In this document: positions 1 through 9,233 of the stretch, piece by piece
Layout: each line of letters begins with the position of its first letter
How positions within the stretch are numbered: position 1 is the first letter of the stretch
NCBI GenBank assembly: GCA_963718775.1
Contig: OY970377.1
Location: 930,001 to 994,000, forward strand
Length of the DNA stretch: 64,000 nucleotides
From: VRUE01 sp963718775
Lineage (GTDB): Bacteria; Actinomycetota; Thermoleophilia; Solirubrobacterales; 70-9
Direction: 5' to 3'
Position numbers and translations under genes: made by a program
The notes under the pieces: model-generated
Told to the model about the DNA's origin: nothing
What the model saw: only the letters and a program-made list of their open reading frames with translations
The model's database searches: none

Positions 1-2028
1 AGGCTTTGGACCACTTGCGCAACCCCAGTCGTTATTGGGGGCAGCCAAGGTGCCAGTCCCGTTAAACGTCAGGCCATTTGCACCTCCCCGAAAACGATTC
101 CATTCAATTTTCGGGCTGCCTGTAAGTACCTTGATTGCGTAATATTGGTTCCGAGAAAGAGTTGAGTTGGTAACAACAATCGACGGACCATTGCTTTCAA
201 TAGCGCCAGAGTTCGATGGAGATCCGCCGAACTTCACTTCGACGTAATTGAGCACTGACGCGCCGCTGCCCGATTCGAATTTAATGTTTTTCCATTCACC
301 GGTCGTTTTTTCTTCATCTCCGGTGAAGACGATCGGTTCTTCGGCGGTGCCTTCGGCTTTGAGGGTGCCTTTGACGATGATCGCTTTCGGCAGGAGGACG
401 ACGCCGGGCTGGATGCTGAGGGTCACGCCCGCGGCGATCGTAAGGTCGCTGGAGAGATGCATCAGGGTGCCGGCGTCTTTCCAGGTCGAGCTGTGCGCGA
501 CCGTGCCATCGACGTAGATGCCGTTGTTGGAGTTTGCGATCAGGGTGTTTTCGGTGATGTTGGTCGGGATGTCGGGGCCGCTGTAGGTGAGGCCGGTCCC
601 CGAGGTGCCCACGATCGTGTTGCCGCTGAGGTCGGTGCCGACGGCACTGCCTGTGCCGTTGATGCCCACGTAGATGCCGCCGTTGCCGTATTCGACGTCG
701 TTGTCGTGGATGTTGATTTCGCCGGACTCGCCGTTGCCGGCGGCGTAGCGGATCGCAGAACTACCGCCGTTGGCGCTGAAGCTATTGGCGGCGATCTCCG
801 GGCTGCCTCCGTCCGGGCTGAGGATTCCGTAGCCCTTGTTCTTGTAGAAGACCGAGTTGGTGATCGTCGGGGATGCGGCGGAGATTTCCACCCCGCCCGA
901 TCCGCTTATGAACCCCCCGTACTTCACTTCGACGTGATCGAGGACCGATTTGCCGCTGCCGGGTTCGAACTTGATGTTCTGCCACTCGCCCCACGCTTTT
1001 TCTTCATCTCCGGTGAAGACGATCGGTTCTTCGGCGGTGCCTTCGGCTTTGAGGGTGCCTTTGACGATGATCGCTTTCGGCAGGAGGACGACGCCGGGCT
1101 GGATGCTGAGGGTCACGCCCGCGGCGATCGTAAGGTCGCTGGAGAGATGCATCAGGGTGCCGGCGTCTTTCCAGGTCGAGCTGTGCGCGACCGTGCCATC
1201 GACGTAGATGCCGTTGTTGGAGTTTGCGATCAGGGTGTTTTCGGTGATGTTGGTCGGGATGTCGGGGCCGCTGTAGGTGATGCCGGTCCCCGAGGTGCCC
1301 ACGATCGTGTTGCCGCTGAGGTCGGTGCCGACGGCACTGCCTGTGCCGTTGATGCCCACGTAGATGCCGCCGTTGCCGTATTCGACGTCGTTGTCGTGGA
1401 TGTTGATTTCGCCGGACTCGCCGTTGCCGGCGGCGTAGCGGATCGCAGAACTACCGCCGTTGGCGCTGAAGCTATTGGCGGCGATCTCCGGGCTGCCTCC
1501 GTCCGGGCTGAGGATTCCGTAGCCCTTGTTCTTGTAGAAGACCGAGTTGGTGATCGTCGGGGATGCGGCGGAGATTTCCACCCCGCCCGATCCGCTTATG
1601 AACCCCCCGTACTTCACTTCGACGTGATCGAGGACCGATTTGCCGCTGCCGGGTTCGAACTTGATGTTCTGCCACTCGCCCCACGCTTTTTCTTCGTCTC
1701 CGGTGAAGACGATCGGTTCTTCGGCGGTGCCTTCGGCTTTGAGGGTGCCTTTGACGATGATGGCGTTGGCTTTGAATTTGACGTCTGGCTGGACTGTGAG
1801 CGTCACGCCCGATTCGATCGTGGAGGTGCCGGTGTAGGGGTTACCGGCAGGTGCGAGCGTCGTGTTTTCTTTGATCGTTGACGGAAGAACCGTTGCGGCG
1901 GCGACCGAGGGTGCAACCAGGAGCAGGGCGAGTGCAACGACGAGAGCGGCGCATTGAGCTACTGGTCGGTGGCGATGCTTTCCCACGCGTCGCTCCAACC
2001 CCATCGAGGCCATTCCGCCCTTGCCCAT
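1..2028 (-). CDS. Secreted parallel beta-helix repeat protein, C-terminus outside window
   Basis: The frame opens at an ATG at 2028 and stays open to the window edge (676 codons), so the C-terminus is missing. In-frame ATGs at 2013 and 2004 are alternative starts. A hydrophobic run ending VAPSVAAA (residues about 28-45) looks like a signal peptide. The rest is built from units of about 230 residues with motifs GEWQNIKFEPGSG, LDHVEVKYGG and NGIYVDGT, typical of right-handed parallel beta-helices of the PbH1/NosD type. Units one and two are nearly identical. The third is diverged, less GC-rich and includes NNDWGCASGPKP, a common edge motif in such proteins. Likely an extracellular or surface protein, perhaps polysaccharide-binding; the substrate cannot be told. 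Confidence 0.85.
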   Translation of the reverse strand, partial: MGKGGMASMGLERRVGKHRHRPVAQCAALVVALALLLVAPSVAAATVLPSTIKENTTLAPAGNPYTGTSTIESGVTLTVQPDVKFKANAIIVKGTLKAEGTAEEPIVFTGDEEKAWGEWQNIKFEPGSGKSVLDHVEVKYGGFISGSGGVEISAASPTITNSVFYKNKGYGILSPDGGSPEIAANSFSANGGSSAIRYAAGNGESGEINIHDNDVEYGNGGIYVGINGTGSAVGTDLSGNTIVGTSGTGITYSGPDIPTNITENTLIANSNNGIYVDGTVAHSSTWKDAGTLMHLSSDLTIAAGVTLSIQPGVVLLPKAIIVKGTLKAEGTAEEPIVFTGDEEKAWGEWQNIKFEPGSGKSVLDHVEVKYGGFISGSGGVEISAASPTITNSVFYKNKGYGILSPDGGSPEIAANSFSANGGSSAIRYAAGNGESGEINIHDNDVEYGNGGIYVGINGTGSAVGTDLSGNTIVGTSGTGLTYSGPDIPTNITENTLIANSNNGIYVDGTVAHSSTWKDAGTLMHLSSDLTIAAGVTLSIQPGVVLLPKAIIVKGTLKAEGTAEEPIVFTGDEEKTTGEWKNIKFESGSGASVLNYVEVKFGGSPSNSGAIESNGPSIVVTNSTLSRNQYYAIKVLTGSPKIEWNRFRGGANGLTFNGTGTLAAPNNDWGCASGPKP
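311..1761. repeat. Tandem 690-bp in-frame duplication inside the beta-helix gene
   Basis: Sequence 311-1071 matches 1001-1761 at a constant offset of 690 bp (230 codons). Only a few substitutions were noticed, for example near 587 versus 1277 and near 1005 versus 1695. Identity ends abruptly near 1762 on one side and near 310 on the other, where the third unit is clearly diverged. This is a recent duplication or gene conversion that keeps the frame. Confidence 0.9.
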
Positions 2029-2292
2029 GTCTTTCTTTTTCCTTTTGAGTTCTGAATCCCGAATCGTTCCGATTAACGATCCAAGTCATTCCCATTAGCG
2101 CGGGTTCTATCAAGCCCAGGCCGGAGACGCTTACAGCGCAAACGTTTCGATTTGCGAGGGGCGGTAGCCGGAGCGTGATGGCACAACTCGTATTGCGATC
2201 CTCATGCCGCGTATAGAGAACCTCTGGACCGGGCTGGGGCGGCAACCAGAGCTTTGACGTTCAAGGCGAGCCGATCAGACGACTCGGGACCG

Positions 2293-3438
2293 CTACAAGC
2301 CGCGGATTACCTTGAAGCGGCGCTTGGTGCCCTTCGACTCGGCGTTGCCGGCGGGGTCGATTGCGCGGACGCGGAGGGTGTGACTGCGGAGGCCGAGATG
2401 GCGCAGCTTGAAGGGGGAGTGGCAGGGCTTCCACTTGCCGCGGTTGACCTTGCAGAAGAAGGCGGTGCCAGGCGGGTCGTCGGTGGTGTCGGTGAAGCGG
2501 AAGACGGCCTTGCGGCGGCGGGTCTTGACCCCCGGGCCCATCGTGATCCGGGTGCGTGGCGCGAGCGAGTCCTCAACGTAGGTGACCGGCTCGGAGCAGG
2601 CAGAGCCCTTGCCGCCGGCTACCGAGACAGCGGTGAAGGTGTTGACGCTGTCATCCTTGACGTCGACACGAAGACCGGTTACGAGGTCCGCGGCGGAGCC
2701 GCTCGCCACGAGTGAGCCAGCGCAGCTGGCGCCCGAGAAGACCTTGACCGTGGCTGCACCGGGAGCGCTGCCAGCAACGCGCGGCGCGTTGTCGTTGGCG
2801 CGAGCGCCCGGCAGCATGCGCAGGTTCGGTGCCGGGGGCGAGCTGCCTGCGCTTGCACCTTCGCCCGTACCCGCGGCGCCGCTACCAGGAGGCCCACCAC
2901 CTCCCGGCGGTTCCTCCCCGGGGTTCACGCCAGTCGAACTCGCCCAGTAGGTGAGACCGAATTTGGAGCAGTTGGAGTCTTCGTCACTATCGGTCGAGTC
3001 ACGCTGGATCGCGTAGAAGGTCGTAGTCGAATCGGCAGGGACCACGACTTCGATCCCTTTACCCTTAAGTTCCGCGAGATCGCCGCTGGCGATCTCCGCT
3101 GTGCACTCCGAGTCGGTGAAGAGCGTGACCTCGATCTCCTCGTCGGTTGCAGCCAAGTACGCGGACGTGAGCGACATCTCGCCTTTACCTTTAGGGGGAA
3201 ACGCGTTGATGCCGCCTCCGTCGGAAGCTTCGCCCTTGACGCGGGGCGTGGTCCATTTGACCGGAGCTTTTTCCGTCGAATGTGGGTCGGTCTCGGTCAG
3301 CAGCACTTCAGGCAGCTTCTCAGCGCGGGCCGAGGAGGCGAGCAAAAGGGATGCGCCGAGAAGGGCGAGAAGCAGACACAGCGAGAGGCGGGCCAGAGCG
3401 GCCCGCCTCTCGACTGTAGTTGCACTTGGCTTAGACAT
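2293..3438 (-). CDS. Secreted protein with Gly/Pro-rich linker and C-terminal Ig-like repeat
   Basis: 381 residues. Residues about 12-39 form a signal peptide (LCLLLALLGASLLLASSARA). The middle carries a Gly/Pro/Ser-rich linker (residues about 173-205), and the C-terminal part ends with a LRSHTLRVRAIDPAGNAE type segment, seen in beta-sandwich repeats of many actinobacterial exported proteins. Paired cysteines suggest disulfides. The ATG at 3438 lies 23 bp after the pilin stop, with no clear Shine-Dalgarno, so it is probably co-transcribed with the pilin. It could be a pilus-associated or surface-displayed protein. No enzymatic motif was recognised. Confidence 0.7.
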   Translation of the reverse strand: MSKPSATTVERRAALARLSLCLLLALLGASLLLASSARAEKLPEVLLTETDPHSTEKAPVKWTTPRVKGEASDGGGINAFPPKGKGEMSLTSAYLAATDEEIEVTLFTDSECTAEIASGDLAELKGKGIEVVVPADSTTTFYAIQRDSTDSDEDSNCSKFGLTYWASSTGVNPGEEPPGGGGPPGSGAAGTGEGASAGSSPPAPNLRMLPGARANDNAPRVAGSAPGAATVKVFSGASCAGSLVASGSAADLVTGLRVDVKDDSVNTFTAVSVAGGKGSACSEPVTYVEDSLAPRTRITMGPGVKTRRRKAVFRFTDTTDDPPGTAFFCKVNRGKWKPCHSPFKLRHLGLRSHTLRVRAIDPAGNAESKGTKRRFKVIRGL

Positions 3439-3461
3439 GGCTAAGCAGCGCGGCTAGTGGA

Positions 3462-3965
3462 TCAGCTGCCCCAGCCACCTACGCCTGCTGAAACTTCAGT
3501 ACAGCCACCTTTGCCTGCAGTGGTGCAGGGGTAGGTCAAAACACCCGCTACGTTTTTGATCGTGAAGTTATTGCCATTTGACGATTTCACGGTTATTTCG
3601 TAGCCGGTCCCGCTCAGATTGGCGAGCGTGACAGAGCTGCCTTCGAATACGCCCGGTTCCGTCGCTGATTCTTTGCCTTGGTCAAGGGTCGGCTCAATTT
3701 TGTGCAGAGCCTGGGGTGTGGCACCCACATACGAACCGTTGTGATCGGTCGCGTAGGTCTCGAGTGCAACCTGAGCGGAATGAGCGGTCTCCTTGGCCTT
3801 GGCGTCGCCGGCCTTGTCCTTCTGGTTGAAGAAGGCGGGCAGCGCGATCGCGGCCAGGATGCCGAGGATCAGCATGACGACGAGGAGCTCGATCAGAGTG
3901 AAACCGGCCTCCTTGTCACCGTTGAGCCGGGCGCCAACCTTGGCCCGGAGATTCTGGATAAACAT
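3462..3965 (-). CDS. Type IV pilin / pseudopilin (PilA-like)
   Basis: 167 residues. A short basic leader is followed by the prepilin peptidase site G-FTLIELLVVMLILGIL at residues 21-37, with the Glu at mature position 5 that drives pilus assembly. A hydrophobic N-terminal helix and a small globular domain with two cysteines near the C-terminus follow. An AGGAG ribosome site lies about 10 nt before the ATG. The long 5' leader contains a c-di-GMP-I riboswitch, so pilin synthesis is probably set by c-di-GMP. It lies downstream of pilC/pilT/pilB on the same strand and is presumably the major subunit assembled by them. Confidence 0.93.
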   Translation of the reverse strand: MFIQNLRAKVGARLNGDKEAGFTLIELLVVMLILGILAAIALPAFFNQKDKAGDAKAKETAHSAQVALETYATDHNGSYVGATPQALHKIEPTLDQGKESATEPGVFEGSSVTLANLSGTGYEITVKSSNGNNFTIKNVAGVLTYPCTTAGKGGCTEVSAGVGGWGS

Positions 3966-4037
3966 TAGGTGTGTCTCCTATGTCCTAATTGGTTTAGCCA
4001 GAGCCCCGTCGCGTTGCAGCCACGTGGTGTCTGTCGA

Positions 4038-4125
4038 CCCCGGTGGTAGCCCGGCCGGCTCCTCTACGGAGCCCCGTTGGCTTTGCGCCCCCGCCTCGCG
4101 GTGGGTTTGCCTTTTGCACCGAAGC
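4038..4125 (-). promoter_or_regulatory. c-di-GMP-I (GEMM) riboswitch in the pilin leader
   Basis: Read on the minus strand, the leader has AAAAGGCAAACC (4115-4104), a hairpin with GNRA tetraloop GCGA, GCGCAAAGCC (4088-4079), a GGCUCC/GGAGCC hairpin, and GGGCUACC (4052-4045). The closing P1 stem pairs 4118-4125 with 4038-4045 (8 bp with G-U pairs). The ligand-contacting positions of the Vibrio Vc2 aptamer (G20, A47, C92) correspond to 4111, 4084 and 4046, and all are conserved. G at position 20 favours c-di-GMP over cGAMP. The expression platform (4037-3966) shows no clear terminator, so control at the ribosome site is possible. A TACATA box (4140-4135) just upstream is a candidate -10. Confidence 0.9.
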
Positions 4126-4176
4126 ACTGGCAGATATGTACCCCCTCCTAATCGGCATCCTCCGGGGTCACTTGAT

Positions 4177-4220
4177 CCTCGAAATTTGGGTTTCATAGCC
4201 CGAAAAGTCGGGCTTCGAGG
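4177..4220 (-). other. Two-tier hairpin upstream of the riboswitch
   Basis: An outer stem CCTCGAA/TTCGAGG (4177-4183 with 4214-4220) encloses an inner stem AGCCCGA/TCGGGCT (4197-4203 with 4208-4214) with loop AAAG; the two share base 4214, so they may be alternative folds. It lies between the pilC stop and the pilin leader and may be the 3'-end hairpin of the pilCTB message or part of the pilin promoter region. Confidence 0.4.
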
Positions 4221-4287
4221 CCAAATCGCGGGATAACTGGTCAACCAAGCTGGCAGAAGGGGTCCAGCCGTCGACTTCTCGGGGCAT

Positions 4288-4328
4288 GTATCCATACGTA
4301 TACGTAGATCACGGATACGTATGGATAC
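4288..4328. repeat. Perfect 14-bp inverted repeat after pilC
   Basis: GTATCCATACGTAT (4288-4301) and its exact complement (4315-4328) flank a 13-nt spacer. It starts 21 bp past the pilC stop and is AT-richer than its surroundings. There is no T-run on either side, so it is not a classical terminator. It could be an operator for the pilin promoter or an mRNA processing or stability hairpin separating pilin from the upstream pil genes. Confidence 0.6.
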
Positions 4329-4348
4329 TTAACGAGAATTGGTGCCGG

Positions 4349-5598
4349 TTAGCGGATCTTTTCGTAGATGCTGAACATCGGCAGGTACATCGCGATCACG
4401 ATGAAGCCGACGATGCCGCCGACGAAGACGATCATCAGCGGCTCGATCAGGGCGGTCAGCGCCTTGACCTTGGCGTCGACCTCGGCCTCGTAGAAGTCGG
4501 CGATCTTGGTCAGCATGTGCTCGAGCTGGCCGGTTTCCTCGCCGACCGCGATCATGTGGCCGACCATCGGCGGGAAGATCGGGTTCGCCTCGATCGGCCC
4601 GGCCAGCGAGCCGCCGCGCTTGACCGAGGCGTAGACGTCGTCCATCGCCTGCTCGACGACGACGTTGCCGGAGGTCTCGCCGGTCAGTTTGATCGCCTGC
4701 AGCATCGGCACGCCGGAGGAGACCGAGCCGGCGAAGGTGCGCGACCAGCGGGCCAGCGCGACCTTCTGGATCACGTCGCCGATCTTGGCCGGCAGGCGCA
4801 GTTTGAAGCGGTCCCAGAGCTCGTGGCCGCGATCGGTTTTCTTCCATTTGAAGAAGCCGAAGACGAGCGACGACGATCGCCGGGATGATGATGAACCAGT
4901 AGCCGGTGAGCGCGTTCGGAGGCGTTGACGCAGATCTGCGTCGGCAGCGGCAGCCCGGCAGCTTCCTCCGGGTGTTCTTCGGCGAGTTCTTCGAAGATGC
5001 TCGACGAAGACCGGGATCACGAAGGCGACGATCGCGACCAGCACCACGACCGCGAAGCCGAAGACCAGCGCCGGGTACATCAGCGCCGATTTGACCTGGC
5101 GCCGCAGGGCGTCGGCTTTCTCGACCTGGAAGGCGATCCGGTCGAGCGCCTCCTCGAGGCGCCCCGACTGCTCGCCGGAGCGGACCATCGCGCGGAAGAG
5201 GCGGTCGAAGACCTTCGGGTGGCGCTCCATCGCCTGCTCCAGGGTGCTGCCGGCCTCGACGTCGGCGCGGACGCCGGCGACCGCCTCCTTGATCTGCTCG
5301 TCCTGGGTCTGCTCCTCGAGCGTGTGCAGGGTGCGCAGCATCGGCATCCCCGAGGCGACCAGGGTCGCGAACTGGCGCGAGAAGACCGCCAGCTCGCGCA
5401 TGTCGACGCCCTGCCAGCGCTTGAAGAGGTCCTCGATCTTGAACGGCTCGTTCTTCTCGCTGACGTCGAGGACGATCAGGCCGCGCTGGCGCAGCTGCTC
5501 GGAGACCTGGGCCTTCGACTCGGCCTCGAGCTCGCCGGCCGAAGGCGACGCCGGCCAGGTCCATCGCCCGGAAGGCGAATGTGGTCGCCGCCGGCCAT
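4349..5598 (-). CDS. pilC: Type IV pilus inner-membrane platform protein PilC (frame-interrupted)
   Basis: About 415 residues after joining frames. The product is the polytopic membrane platform of the pilus machine. Two T2SSF domains are visible: the first with ELAVFSRQFATLVASGMP, the second with ARWSRTFAGSVSSGVPMLQA. Both are followed by Gly-rich helices and membrane segments, and the protein ends IVIAMYLPMFSIYEKIR. Apparent +1 indels fall near 5585, 5540, 5005, 4950 and 4870; the conserved sequence continues in the next frame each time. The start ATG at 5598 is 6 bp after the pilT stop. It works with PilB and PilT encoded just upstream. Confidence 0.88.
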
Positions 5599-5604
5599 CG
5601 TCCG

Positions 5605-6781
5605 CTAGGCCCCCGGCGTGTAGGTCGGGGGCGCGGGCGACGGCCTGAGCCGCCGTCGGCGGCTCGTCGCCGGCATGCCCGCCGACCGGCGCCACGGCGC
5701 TCGCCGCCGAGCAGGCGCTTGAGCTCCTCGGGCACCGAGGCGCGCTGTTCGGCCAGCGCGCGGGTGATCTTGCCCGTCGCGCACCAGCCGCGCCAGGTCG
5801 GCGTCCATCGTCTGCATCCCGACCGCGCCGGAGGTCTGCACCGCGGCGTAGATCTGGTGCGTCTTGCCCTCGCGGATCAGGTTGCGGATCGCCGGCGTCG
5901 GGATCAGCACCTCGCAGGCGACGACGCGGCCGCGGCCGTCGGCGGTCGGCAGCAGCTGCTGGGTGACGATCCCCTGCAGGGCGATCGAGAGCTGGGTCCG
6001 CACCTGGCCCTGCTGCTCGGGCGGGAAGACGTCGATGATCCGGTCGACCGTCTGCGCGGTCGACTGGGTGTGCAGGGTGGCGAAGACGAGGTGGCCGGTC
6101 TCGGCCGCGGTCAGCGCCGTCGAGATCGTCTCCAGGTCGCGCATCTCGCCGACCAGGATCACGTCGGGGTCCTCTCGCAGGGCGGCGCGCAGGCCGAGGG
6201 CGAAGTCCGGCGGCGTCGGAGCCGATCTCGCGCTGGTTGACGATCGAGCTTTTGTGGTGGTGCAGGAACTCGATCGGGTCCTCGATCGTGAGGATGTGGT
6301 CCTCGCGCTCGCTGTTGATCACGTCGATCATCGCCGCCAGGGTCGTGCTCTTGCCCGAGCCGGTCGGGCCGGTGACGAGGACGAAGCCGCGCGGTTTCGC
6401 GGTCAGCTCGCGCAGCACCTGCGGCACGCCGAGCGAGTCGAGATCGGGGATCTCCTGCGGCACCAGGCGGAAGGCGGCGCTGACCGAGCCGCGCTGGAAG
6501 AAGCAGTTGACGCGGAAGCGGGCGACGCCGGGGATCGCGTAGGCGAAGTCGAGCTGCTTGTTGTTCTCGAAGCGCTTGCGCTGGTCGTCGTTGAGGATCG
6601 CTGTAGACGACCTCGCGGGTCTGCTGCGCCGGTCAGCGACCGGGAAGCCCTCCATCGGCTGGATCTTGCCCTTGTCGCGGATCGCCGGCGGGAAGCCCGG
6701 CGGTGATGTGGACGTCGGAGGCGCTGCGTCTCGACCATCCGGCGCGAGCACCTCGGAGAAGTCGAAATCAGGCTGTGACAC
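5605..6781 (-). CDS. pilT: Pilus retraction ATPase PilT (second copy, frame-interrupted)
   Basis: GTG start at 6781 inside the end of pilB (14-bp overlap). Walker A is GPTGSGKSTTLAAMID. The Asp box follows (ILTIEDPIEFLH), then a Walker B region DPDVILVGEMRDLET and the His box HLVFATLHT, in the order of the GspE/PilT family. It lacks the long N-terminal GspE_N domain and the zinc tetracysteine of PilB, so retraction rather than extension is expected. Frame changes are needed near 6730-6600, 6215 and 5780. In the frame changed near 6215, removing one C restores the family spacing GSDAPDFALGLRAALRED. The far C-terminal frame is uncertain. Confidence 0.88.
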
Positions 6782-8589
6782 GGAGCACCTCCTCGAGGCT
6801 GGTGATGCCCGGCGCGGATCTTGACGACGCCGTCCTCGCGCAGGGTGAGCATCCCCTCTTCGCGGGCGACGGCGGCGATTTCCGGCTCGGCGGCGCGGGC
6901 GATCGTCATCTCCTTCAGCTGCTCGCTGAGGCTCATCACCGAGTAGATCGCCGACCCGGCCGCGGTAGCCGCTGTTGTTGCAGCGGCCGCAGCCGACCGG
7001 CTCGTAGGCCTCGACCTCGGCGCCGACGCTTGATCCCGGCCTCGGCCAGCGCCGCGACCGGGATGATCGCTCGCCGCTTGCAGTGCGGGCAGAGCTTGCG
7101 GGCGAGGCGCTGGGCGACGACGCAGTCGACGGCGGAGGCGGTGAGGAAGGTCTCGATGCCCATCTCGTTGAGGCGGGCGATCGCGCCCGGGGCGTCGTTG
7201 GTGTGCAGCGTGGTCAGCATCATGTGGCCGGTCAGCGCCGCCTCGATCGCGATCCGCGCCGTCTCGGCGTCGCGGATCTCGCCGACCATGACGATGTCGG
7301 GGTCGGCGCGCAGGATCGAGCGCAGGCCGGTGGCGAAGTCGAGCCCGGCCTTGCGGTTGACGTTCATCTGGTTGACGCCGGCGATCCGGTACTCGACCGG
7401 GTCCTCGATCGTGATGATCTTCTTCTCGATCTCGTTCAGCTCGGCCAGCGCCGCGTAGAGCGTCGTCGACTTGCCCGAGCCGGTCGGCCCGGTGACGAGG
7501 ACGGCGCCGTAGGCCTGGTGGAAGGCGTCCTCGAAGCGGGCGCGGGCGGAGCCGTCCATGCCGAGGTCGTCGAGCGTGCGCTGGGCGTTGCTCTCGTCGA
7601 GGATGCGGATCGTCGCCCCCTCGCCGCGCTGGGTCGGCAGGGTGGTGACGCGGAGGTCGATGCGGCGCTCCTCGACGGCGACGCTGACGCGGCCGTCCTG
7701 GGGCACGCGCTTCTCGGCGATGTCGAGCTCGCTCATGATCTTCAGCCGCGAGATCACCGCGCTGATCATCCGCCTCGGCACGTGCGCGGACTCCTTCAGC
7801 ACGCCGTCGACGCGGAAGCGGATCCGCAGCTCGCCCTCTTCGGGCTCGAGGTGGATGTCGGAGGCCCCCTCCCCCACCGCCTGGGCGAGGATGCTGTAGA
7901 CGAGCTTGATCACCGGCGCGTCCTCGGCGCTGGCCTGCATCTCGCTGACCTCGGCGAGGGCTTCGTCCTCGACCTCTTCCTCGGGCCGTGCTGCTCCTCG
8001 ATGATCGCGTCGGCGGCGGCGTTCTGCAGCGTGCCGAGCCGCGCCAGCAGCGCCTCGACGTCGTCCTCGGCGGCGACCGCGATCCGGCAGTCGAGGCCGG
8101 TGGCGATCTGGATGTCGTCGACGGCGAGCACGTTGGCCGGGTCGACGGCGGCGACGAGCAGCGTTTGCTGGTCGACGATAGCCGACCGGGACCGCCTTGT
8201 AGCGGCGCGCCATCGTCACCGGGAAGAGCGCCGCGGCGCCGACGTCGACCTGGTAGGCGGAGAGGTCGACGTGGTCGAGCCCGTAGCGCTCGGCGGTCGC
8301 CCGCGAGAGCTGGTCGCCGTTGATCGCGCCCTGCTCGAGCAGCAGCGCCTCCGGCGGGCGGCCGGCGCGTGCGCGCGGCCTCGATCGCCGCCTGCACGGC
8401 CTCCGGCGCGGCGTAGCCGAGCTCGACCAGGACGTCGGTGATGAAGCCGCGCGAGTGGCCGCGGTGCAGGGGCGGCGTCAGGCCGGGCGTCCCGCCCGCC
8501 TCGGGCGCCGGCATCGCCGGCGCCGCCGAGCCGCCCGAGTCGGGGACCGGGCGCAGGTGCATCGGGTAAGGTGGGTTCTCGGCGCTCAT
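6768..8589 (-). CDS. pilB: Pilus extension ATPase PilB / GspE family (frame-interrupted)
   Basis: About 600 residues. The N-terminal part (starting MSAENPPYPMHLRP) carries a GspE_N domain. The ATPase domain has ASDIHLEPEEGELRIRFRVD, Walker A GPTGSGKSTTLYAALAEL, ITIEDPVEYRI, Walker B DPDIVMVGEIRDAET, the His box MMLTTLHTND, and a CPHC...CGRC zinc motif that marks PilB rather than PilT. The end, ITSLEEVLRV, is typical of the family. Frame changes are needed near 8365, 8180, 7985, 7030, 6950 and 6815. It provides energy for pilin polymerisation on PilC, and the next gene (pilT) starts within its last codons. Confidence 0.9.
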
Positions 8590-8597
8590 CGGCCGGC

Positions 8598-9233
8598 TCA
8601 GTTCGGGTGGTAGGTGACTTCGGGGCCCTCGTAGGTGGCGTCGCGGACCGCCTGCACGACGCTCTGCGGGGTCTGGAAGCCGTAGTCGACGCGTGGCCTG
8701 CGGCGTGCCGCCGCTGAGCCGCTTCGGCCGCATCACGACCAGGGCCGGGCACCCGGTTGACGTCGAGGCCGAGCGTGATCGCCGCGTAGCGGGCGATCTG
8801 CTTGACCGGGACGACGAAGAGGGCGACGTCGGGCAACGCGGCGAGCCGCGCCGTCGAGCGGCGTGACCAGCTCGTCGTCGATGCCACCGTCGTGGACGAT
8901 CAGCAGGACGACGGTCTTGCCGGCGTCGTAGGCGGCCGTCGACCGGCGCGCGGCGGCGGCGGCGTCGGCACCGCGGCCGGCGCCGCAGAGACTCCCGCTT
9001 CGCCGACCGCTTCCACGGCGCTTTCGACCGCGCCTTCGACCGCTTCGCCCGGCGTGGCGCCGGTCGCGGTGCCGCTGACTTCGGTGCCGGCGACCGCGAC
9101 CGTCGCTTCGGTCGGCGCCGCTTCTTCTTCTTCGCCGCCGCGCCTTTGAGGAAGAAGAAGCGCCGCCACGACGACCAGGACGCCGACAAGCGCCGACCTG
9201 GGCCATCGGGTTCTCGTTGAGCTTCTCCCTCAC
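8598..9233 (-). CDS. Membrane-anchored protein with Ala-rich linker and thioredoxin-like domain, in the pil operon
   Basis: The GTG start at 9233 overlaps the pilT stop (GTGA); the stop at 8598 is 9 bp before pilB. After joining frames it has about 210 residues: a short cytoplasmic start (MREKLNENPMAQVG), one membrane helix, an Ala/Val/Glu-rich linker, then a compact alpha/beta domain with KTVVLLIVHDGGIDDELV, ALPDVALFVVPVKQIARYA and a RVPALVVMRPKRL strand. The fold pattern, with Pro before the third strand, resembles thioredoxin-like proteins, but no CxxC is seen. The family was not recognised by name. Position suggests a pilus assembly or anchoring role. Frame changes near 9190, 8930, 8860, 8750 and 8690. 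Confidence 0.6.

Noticed and set aside
457..1881. Long plus-strand reading frame of about 474 codons with internal repeats
   Set aside because: It is the antisense shadow of the minus-strand beta-helix gene; its Val/Asp/Gly-rich repeats mirror the 690-bp duplication and it has no sensible start context.
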